Below are positions 14,451-18,735 of a DNA stretch of 18,735 nucleotides, one piece after another; positions within the stretch are counted from its first letter, which is position 1; the number at the start of each line of letters is the position of its first letter. This stretch comes from Saprospiraceae bacterium (GTDB taxonomy: Bacteria > Bacteroidota > Bacteroidia > Chitinophagales > Saprospiraceae). The position numbers and the translations under genes were made by a program. The notes under the pieces are model-generated. The model saw nothing but the letters and a program-made list of their open reading frames with translations, was not told the DNA's origin and did no database searches. The DNA lies in contig JALVCY010000013.1 in NCBI GenBank assembly GCA_027009605.1, forward strand, positions 1 to 18,735, written 5' to 3'.

Positions 14451-16796
14451 TTATTCTTTTACAAAGCGGAAACCGGCAGTATGATTTTGGTCAACAAGTC
14501 GAACGATGTAGGAGCCGGTAGCCAGTGCTGATACGTTCAATACTTGGTGATTGGCGCCCGGGACAAGCCGGATGTTTTTGTCCATCACCACATCTCCTAA
14601 AATAGAAACAATGGAAACTCGCAAAGTGGTGGCCTGTACACCATCAATGTCTAGGCTAAGTTCATTTTTTACCGGATTTGGATAAAACACAATTCCTTTG
14701 ACGCTTTTAAGGTCTTCAATACCTACTAACGTGCTGATATTGAGTAGGCTAGCCGGGTCAGAGTAGTAATCACCACACTTGGATTGGATATAGAAGTCAT
14801 AGGCTGTACCGGGAGATAAACCGGATACAGGAATCGCCGAGCTATTGATTTCTCCTTGAGCCACTATGCCATTATCCATGCCATTGCCGGCCGGGACTAC
14901 TTGCCATTTGCGGAATATAGAGGAGGTCGTGTTTTGGACTTTAAAGCTGGTTGGGGTAATATCGGTTGCGGACAAATTGCTCGGAACTTGACACTCAGGT
15001 GTGGTTACGGTAATGCTTACTGCGTCAGAGAAAAAGTCGTCAGCACATTTTGTTTTTACGGTAAAAGTATATTCCGTACCGGGTAGCAGGTCATCAACTG
15101 AGAATTGGCCGGGATCGTCGGTCTCCCCTGTGGAAACGATGACTGATCCGGCTTTCATTTGCCAGACATAATTTGCGGAAGCAGGCCCGTCCCAAGTAAA
15201 ACCTAAGGAAGTAAAACTACCGTCATCATTGACTAGGTTGGTTGGTGCAGGACAGGTTGGACAACGAATCGTAAATGTCTCTCCAGTACCGGTGGTTTCC
15301 TCTGCTTTGATTAAGATAAAGTAAGTTGTTCCGGCGGTTAGTTCTCCCATACTTAGTTCTCCGGCAGCAGACGGCGTCATACAACTCCAGCCGGTAGCAT
15401 TAAAACCATCAACAGCGGGTTTGATAAAGTAGTCTCCATATCCTGACCCCTGACTAAGAGAGATAAAATGTTCTCCGTCATGCTCCGGAGTAAAACGATA
15501 AAAAACTTCTTTGCCTGCAGCATTGGAAGATGCACAAAAACTACTCATGTCCCAAGCTCCGTTTCCGGGATCAACTTGGTAAGTGGTTGTGCTCCCGCAT
15601 TGTAACTCTTTTTTAGGCTCAAAGAAAATACTAAATCTTTTCATTTTAGTCGATATGGTCTCTTCTTGGGAAGTCACGTCTAAATACCAAATACCATCAA
15701 CTTTGGCATCGGCGGACAAGTTGGTGAAAGATTCTGCGGGAATGTAGGCTTGGTCTGTATAGGGGGCGGAGCCGTCAACGAGGCTGTGTGTTGCCAAATC
15801 GGAGAACGAAAGAAGTGAGTTACAGGATGAACCTAAAGGTGTACCGGAGGCATCCCCTTGATTGAACAGTGCGATAGGGGCGGAGGCATTGGGCGCAAGC
15901 AATTGGGCACTTACATTTTGATTATTTGTGGGGGTAAGATAGATATCTACTGATTTTACAACGTAATCTTGCCCTAACGTACCAGAAGGCATATTGAAGG
16001 CAATAAGGGGATACATCTTGTGCCCGCCATAGCCTTGAAGAGAGTAGGTGGTACATGTTGAAGGATTGACAAAGGGGGAACGACCGCCCCATTCGGGTAA
16101 CCAGCCATCAAAATCAGTCAAGGGCTTGGGGCCCACCCAATGCCCACCGGAATAGGCTACATAGCTTAGTATTTCCGGATTAACAAGTCTGAAATTGAAG
16201 CCGCCATCAGTAAAAGCAGAAGTGGCATACTTGGCTGTGCGTTCACATTTGTTGTAGTCAGAGCCAAACGCCATTAGGTCGTAGGTTGGACTCCAATCAC
16301 CACCCCATTCATCTTGAATAATTTTACCTTTTGAGAAATCGAAAAAATACAGGCGATTGTTGGATGCATTGAAAAGTGCACCTTGTACTTCGTAAGGTCC
16401 GTCGGCATCCCAGTCCGAGCTCCAGTTTGCGGAGAAAAAAGTGAGCGCTTTGGGGTAGCCGGATACGATTTCCCAATTTGACCACTGCATTTTCCAATAT
16501 TGGTTGTTTTTAGTGTCAAAGAAAAAGACATAGTTACCGTCCGGTGATTGTGTGACCGCTTTTGGCTTGGCGCTTCCGACTGTGGAGTTCCAGTTAGAGA
16601 CTGCACTTGTCAAGGAAAACGTACCTTCCAATTGGTTGGTAGAACTAAACCGAAGGTACTTTTTAGCAGTAAAATCAAAAAAGTAGGTTTTTCCATTTTT
16701 GATGGATTTGAAGGAAGCATCAATGTTGTAGGTTTGGGCAAATAAACCAACAAAGGAGAAGATGCTCAACCCAAAAAGTAAAAGAATTTTTTTCAT
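14451..16796 (-). CDS. Secreted multidomain protein: hemopexin-like, P-domain-like, FN3, T9SS type A sorting
   Basis: A 781-aa protein with a signal peptide (MKKILLLFGLSIFSFVGLFAQ). Residues about 25-185 contain three hemopexin-like repeats built on NGKTYFFDFTAKKYLRF, NYVFFFDTKNNQYWKM and NRLYFFDFSKGKIIQDEW. About 250-400 resembles the proprotein-convertase P domain: strands around YVVKSVDIYLT, APYTDQAYIPAESF and DGIWYLDVTS. A PPC-like domain follows (about 405-520; VFYRFTPEHDGEHFISL), then two fibronectin-III domains (about 525-605 and 610-695) and a type A T9SS sorting domain from YPNPVKNEL (about 703) to the end. No catalytic domain is evident, so it is most likely a binding or adhesive secreted protein. 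Domain calls other than FN3 and the sorting domain are from pattern and are moderate in confidence. It is transcribed alone, from the promoter upstream to the terminator at 14390-14424. Confidence 0.82.
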   Translation of the reverse strand: MKKILLLFGLSIFSFVGLFAQTYNIDASFKSIKNGKTYFFDFTAKKYLRFSSTNQLEGTFSLTSAVSNWNSTVGSAKPKAVTQSPDGNYVFFFDTKNNQYWKMQWSNWEIVSGYPKALTFFSANWSSDWDADGPYEVQGALFNASNNRLYFFDFSKGKIIQDEWGGDWSPTYDLMAFGSDYNKCERTAKYATSAFTDGGFNFRLVNPEILSYVAYSGGHWVGPKPLTDFDGWLPEWGGRSPFVNPSTCTTYSLQGYGGHKMYPLIAFNMPSGTLGQDYVVKSVDIYLTPTNNQNVSAQLLAPNASAPIALFNQGDASGTPLGSSCNSLLSFSDLATHSLVDGSAPYTDQAYIPAESFTNLSADAKVDGIWYLDVTSQEETISTKMKRFSIFFEPKKELQCGSTTTYQVDPGNGAWDMSSFCASSNAAGKEVFYRFTPEHDGEHFISLSQGSGYGDYFIKPAVDGFNATGWSCMTPSAAGELSMGELTAGTTYFILIKAEETTGTGETFTIRCPTCPAPTNLVNDDGSFTSLGFTWDGPASANYVWQMKAGSVIVSTGETDDPGQFSVDDLLPGTEYTFTVKTKCADDFFSDAVSITVTTPECQVPSNLSATDITPTSFKVQNTTSSIFRKWQVVPAGNGMDNGIVAQGEINSSAIPVSGLSPGTAYDFYIQSKCGDYYSDPASLLNISTLVGIEDLKSVKGIVFYPNPVKNELSLDIDGVQATTLRVSIVSILGDVVMDKNIRLVPGANHQVLNVSALATGSYIVRLVDQNHTAGFRFVKE

Positions 16797-16806
16797 CTGA
16801 AATTGT

Positions 16807-16875
16807 TTTATGAGTTATGGAAGATTCCTTTCGGAATACTACGGCAAGGATAGTACCGTAAGAACTCATAAACAA
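16807..16875 (-). promoter_or_regulatory. Promoter and leader of the large secreted-protein gene
   Basis: On the minus strand TTG (16875-16873) is followed after 20 nt by TATCCTTG (16852-16845), one mismatch from TAnnTTTG. The leader holds a hairpin ATTCC-GAAA-GGAAT (16837-16824) with a GNRA-type loop. A perfect 10-bp inverted repeat, TTTATGAGTT (16807-16816) and AACTCATAAA (16863-16872), brackets the -7 element and could be an operator; no cognate regulator is visible. Confidence 0.6.
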
Positions 16876-16979
16876 GAATGAATGTATGAGCTACCGGTTT
16901 GGGTGTATAAAACACATTGGGATTATTTAGATGTTTGGCTTTATGGGTTGATGTGGTTGCCTTTGGTTGAGGGCTTGTT

Positions 16980-17270
16980 CTTCGGATTTTGCGCAGATTT
17001 TTTTCCTTCTTGGGAACTCTCACTACTCATCTCTCACTACTCACTACTTTTTTTCCGCAGATGTACGCAGATTTTCTTTCCCGCAGATTTGCGCAGATTT
17101 GATTCCCGCAGATATGTGCAGATTTTTTTCCTTCTTGGGAACTCTCACTACTCACCGCTCACTACTCACTACTTTCTTTTCCCGCAGATGTGCGCAGATT
17201 TTTCCCGCAGATTCCGACTTACTCACTACTCACCGCTCACTACTCACCACTCACTACTCCCGCAGATATT
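16980..17270. repeat. Low-complexity array of CGCAGAT and CTCACTACTCACC words
   Basis: CCGCAGAT-nn-CGCAGATTT dyads recur at about 16990-17005, 17056-17070, 17082-17099, 17106-17122 and 17180-17200, separated by runs of TCACTACTCACCGC-type 8-9-bp words. A block of about 100 bp starting at 17171 (ACTTTCTTTTCCCGCAG) recurs at 17412 with few changes. Frames here encode only low-complexity repeats and are not genes. Between 16876 and 16980 nothing is seen. Confidence 0.75.
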
Positions 17271-17302
17271 ATTCAAACATTTCTTTCTTGGCAATCTTCA
17301 AC
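17259..17302 (+). repeat. ~44-bp direct repeat, copy 1
   Basis: Starts CCCGCAGATATTATTCAAAC and ends CTTGGCAATCTTCAA. It recurs at 17770-17813 with one base change (CCCACAGAT), 511 bp away. It bounds a larger repeated block that contains the word arrays. Confidence 0.7.
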
Positions 17303-17375
17303 TTCTTCAACTAGCGAAGCGAATCAACTAACGAAGTCCGAATCCACGATAGTAATCGGGACGTGAATCAACTTC
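17303..17375 (-). repeat. Dispersed intergenic repeat, GTTGA/GCTTCGC words, copy 5 (reverse)
   Basis: Reverse-complement copy of the core seen at 4137, 5007, 5170 and 14290. On the plus strand it reads ACGAAGTCCG, AATCCACGATAGTAATCGGG and ACGTGAATCAAC at 17331-17372, flanked by TCAACTAGCGAAGCGAATC words. It is the only copy of this core in the opposite orientation. Confidence 0.72.
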
Positions 17376-17411
17376 TTCAACTTTCTCACTACTCACCACT
17401 CACTACTCACT

Positions 17412-17513
17412 ACTTTCTTTTCCCGCAGATGTACGCAGATTTTTCCCGCAGATTCCGACTTACTCACTACTCACCGCTCACTACTCACCGCTCACCACTC
17501 ACCGCTCACCACT
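17412..17513. repeat. Second copy of the 17171 block
   Basis: ACTTTCTTTTCCCGCAGATG, CGCAGATTTTTCCCGCAG, ATTCCGACTTACTCACTAC and CACC-type words repeat 17171-17260 at a distance of 241 bp with few mismatches. Confidence 0.7.
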
Positions 17514-17769
17514 CGTCTCAACCAGCGAAGCGTCTCAACTACGAAGTCCGAAGGACAAGTCTCAACTTAGAGAGCCGAAGGCGAACGTCTCAACTTTCTC
17601 AACTCTCACTACTCACCGCTCACTACTCACCGCTCACTACTCGTCTCAACCAGCGAAGCGTCTCAACTACGAAGTCCGAAGGACAAGTCTCAACTTAGAG
17701 AGCCGAAGGCGAACGTCTCAACTTTCTCAACTCTCACTACTCACCGCTCACTACTCACCACTCACTACT
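17514..17769. repeat. Recent 128-bp tandem duplication with mini-hairpin words
   Basis: Copy 1 is 17514-17641 and copy 2 starts at 17642. I see one difference over the unit (CACCGCTCACT against CACCACTCACT near the end). Each unit holds GCGAAGC (17525-17531), GTCCGAAGGAC (17546-17556) and GCCGAAGGC (17574-17582), separated by GTCTCAAC spacers, followed by CTCACTACTCACC words. The near identity shows a recent event. Confidence 0.88.
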
Positions 17770-17813
17770 CCCACAGATATTATTCAAACATTTCTTTCTT
17801 GGCAATCTTCAAA
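17770..17813 (+). repeat. ~44-bp direct repeat, copy 2
   Basis: Partner of 17259-17302. It is followed at 17814-17900 by more TCAACTAGCGAAGC words that run up to the end of the S4 gene. Confidence 0.7.
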
Positions 17814-17900
17814 CTTTTCAACTCTTTCAACTAGCGAAGCTTGCGAGCGAATCAACTAGCGAAGCGAATCAACTTTCTCAACTAGCGAAGCGACTCAACT
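17814..17900 (-). repeat. GTTGA/GCTTCGC word array at the 3' end of the S4 gene
   Basis: TCAACTAGCGAAGC-type words repeat five times, one expanded to GCTTGCGAGC. On the minus strand the array lies directly 3' of the S4-domain gene. No separate terminator with a T-tract is seen. Confidence 0.65.
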
Positions 17901-17908
17901 CCCACAAC

Positions 17909-18292
17909 TTAATTCTTTTTAAACTGCTCCAATTCTCTACGCTCTTTTTTAGTGGGGCGTCCGGTTCCTTTTTCGCGGTATTCATTACCTTTACCGGCTA
18001 GATACCAAGCTTCGTATTTTTGGAGTTCTTCTTGAGAAGTGAGTTCTTCGTAGCAATCGACGGCAACTTTGGCGCCCACTCTTTTTTCGATTGGATGAAT
18101 GACCTTATAGACCCGGTTGAAGCCATCTTTGCGTGCCGTGACGATATCTCCTTCGACGAGTAAGAAAGAAGGTTTTAGGATGTTTTCGCCCATTGAGACC
18201 TGCCCTTTTTTGCAGGCGGCGGTGGCCAAGGTGCGTGTTTTAAAGACCCGGATACTCCAGAGCCATTTGTCCACTCTAACTTTTTTAGGCAT
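17909..18292 (-). CDS. S4-domain RNA-binding protein (Hsp15-like)
   Basis: A 127-aa basic cytoplasmic protein. The S4 RNA-binding fold occupies about residues 4-65: VRVDKWLWSIRVFKTRTLA, then ACKKGQVSMGENILKPS and LLVEGDIVTARKDG, which is the pattern of the heat-shock protein Hsp15 (HslR) family. A basic, helical tail ends GRPTKKERRELEQFKKN, also typical of that family. Hsp15 binds 50S subunits carrying a stalled nascent chain and helps recycle them; this role is inferred from the family. The ATG at 18292 shares one base with the stop codon of the upstream 71-aa gene (TAATG), so the two are probably translationally coupled. Length is near the family norm of about 130 aa. Confidence 0.88.
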   Translation of the reverse strand: MPKKVRVDKWLWSIRVFKTRTLATAACKKGQVSMGENILKPSFLLVEGDIVTARKDGFNRVYKVIHPIEKRVGAKVAVDCYEELTSQEELQKYEAWYLAGKGNEYREKGTGRPTKKERRELEQFKKN

Positions 18293-18507
18293 TATGGGTG
18301 AGATAAGTTTTGGAGTACAAAGTCAATGAGCTGTTGAACGAGTTTTAAGTCAATGAATTGAGCCGTACTTTCTTTTAATTGTTCTTGAAGTTGGGGGGCG
18401 GACATACTATTGGCGAAGTATTCTTGTTGGCACACATAGGTGTAGCTGCCCAAAATGAGTAGGCCAAGCAGAAAAGCAGGAATGACTTTTTTTAGTGGTT
18501 TTTTCAT
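18292..18507 (-). CDS. Small single-pass membrane protein, unknown
   Basis: A 71-aa protein with a basic N-terminus (MKKPLKK), one hydrophobic segment (VIPAFLLGLLILGSYTYV, residues 8-25) and a polar helical tail (QLQEQLKESTAQFIDLKLVQQL). It looks like a signal anchor with the tail outside the cytoplasm, or an uncleaved signal peptide. I do not recognise a family. The longer frame back to 18642 is rejected because the TAnnTTTG promoter at 18533-18526 and a repeat lie inside it. The TAATG overlap with the S4 gene supports a real, co-translated gene. Confidence 0.6.
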   Translation of the reverse strand: MKKPLKKVIPAFLLGLLILGSYTYVCQQEYFANSMSAPQLQEQLKESTAQFIDLKLVQQLIDFVLQNLSHP

Positions 18508-18525
18508 AATCGGAGTATATGACCA

Positions 18526-18533
18526 CAAATATA
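18526..18533 (-). promoter_or_regulatory. -7 promoter element of the 71-aa / S4 gene pair
   Basis: TATATTTG on the minus strand is a perfect TAnnTTTG element, 18 nt upstream of the ATG at 18507. No clear -33 TTG is found, so confidence is moderate. Confidence 0.5.
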
Positions 18534-18600
18534 AGGGAAAAAAATAAGTAACTGTTTGGATGACCCAATTTTTAGATAGAAAATAGGCATTTTTGTGGAT

Positions 18601-18658
18601 GTTGACGTAGGGACGCACCCTACTGTTGACGTAGGGACGCACGGCCGTGCGTCTCTAC
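18601..18658. repeat. GTAGGGACGCAC repeat with a 28-nt near-perfect palindrome
   Basis: GTTGACGTAGGGACGCAC occurs twice (18601 and 18625). The second copy extends into a palindrome at 18631-18658, centred on GCACGGCCGTGC, with one mismatch over 14-bp arms. The first copy is truncated to its left half. This looks like a common bacterial intergenic palindrome family, which I recall but cannot name. Confidence 0.6.
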
Positions 18659-18676
18659 GGAGCTTGAAAGCAGTTC

Positions 18677-18735
18677 TTAATTTTTTAGCTCAATCAACGC
18701 CCCGGGATGGTTTGCATCAAGAAACTGCCCCATCG
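18677..18735 (-). CDS. C-terminal end of an unknown gene, cut by the window edge
   Basis: A minus-strand frame enters from the right edge and encodes MGQFLDANHPGALIELKN before a TAA at 18679-18677. The residue mix is protein-like and the frame is open to the edge. Only 18 residues are visible, so no family can be assigned and a chance frame cannot be excluded. Confidence 0.4.
   Translation of the reverse strand, partial: MGQFLDANHPGALIELKN

Noticed and set aside
16882..17698. Open frames of 111-149 codons across the right-hand repeat block
   Set aside because: They translate the CTCACTACTCACC and CGCAGAT words into low-complexity runs in all frames and have no domain, promoter or sensible start.
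17909..18735. A longer 116-codon reading of the small membrane protein starting at 18642
   Set aside because: Its first part translates the GTAGGGACGCAC repeat and crosses the predicted promoter.

Overview
The window comes from a member of the Bacteroidota, probably of the Saprospiria or a relative. The phylum is well supported. Three proteins end in type IX secretion (T9SS) sorting domains, one of type B (gliding-motility C-terminal family) and two of type A. One of them carries SprB-type repeats. There is a Bacteroidota-style LptC lipoprotein and a bacterial GH3-family enzyme. Several genes are preceded by the phylum's -7 promoter element TAnnTTTG rather than a sigma70 -10 box. The genus assignment is only a guess from gene content.

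Layout. Positions 352-10335 are transcribed rightward: a small DUF6913-like protein, a 1-kb-residue-scale (999 aa) T9SS type B surface protein with five SprB-like repeats, LptC, then after a 1.9-kb gene-free gap a CorC/HlyC-type (CNNM + CBS) membrane protein and a membrane-anchored patatin-like lipase in an apparent operon. Positions 10524-18735 are transcribed leftward (listed right to left): the last codons of an unknown gene at the edge, a 71-aa membrane protein translationally coupled to an S4-domain RNA-binding protein, a large secreted protein (hemopexin-like, P-domain-like, FN3, type A sorting), an M43-like metalloprotease with a type A sorting domain, a GH3-family protein, and a 104-aa unknown protein. 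The two halves converge at about 10.34-10.52 kb.

The most striking content is intergenic. About 4 kb of the window is occupied by short, mostly palindromic repeats: (a) 'word' arrays in which a spacer (GTTGA/TCAAC or TTGAAC) alternates with tiny perfect hairpins of the form stem-C(GAA)G-stem; (b) five copies of a ~32-bp core containing CGAT-TACT-ATCG; (c) 8-bp ACCGTTAY tandem arrays joined to hairpin words, present as an inverted pair flanking the corC-patatin segment; (d) a ~28-bp minisatellite of about 22 palindromic units upstream of corC; (e) a two-copy hairpin element with a 12-nt loop; (f) CTCACTACTCACC / CGCAGAT arrays with a recent 128-bp tandem duplication. Nearly all lie just downstream of gene 3' ends.

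Functional reading: the window mixes envelope functions (LptC for lipopolysaccharide transport, CorC-like membrane protein, membrane lipase) with secreted or surface T9SS cargo. No phage, CRISPR, tRNA, rRNA, transposase or defence genes were seen. The best candidate for something undescribed is the family of GAA-loop mini-hairpin arrays; no new protein system was found.
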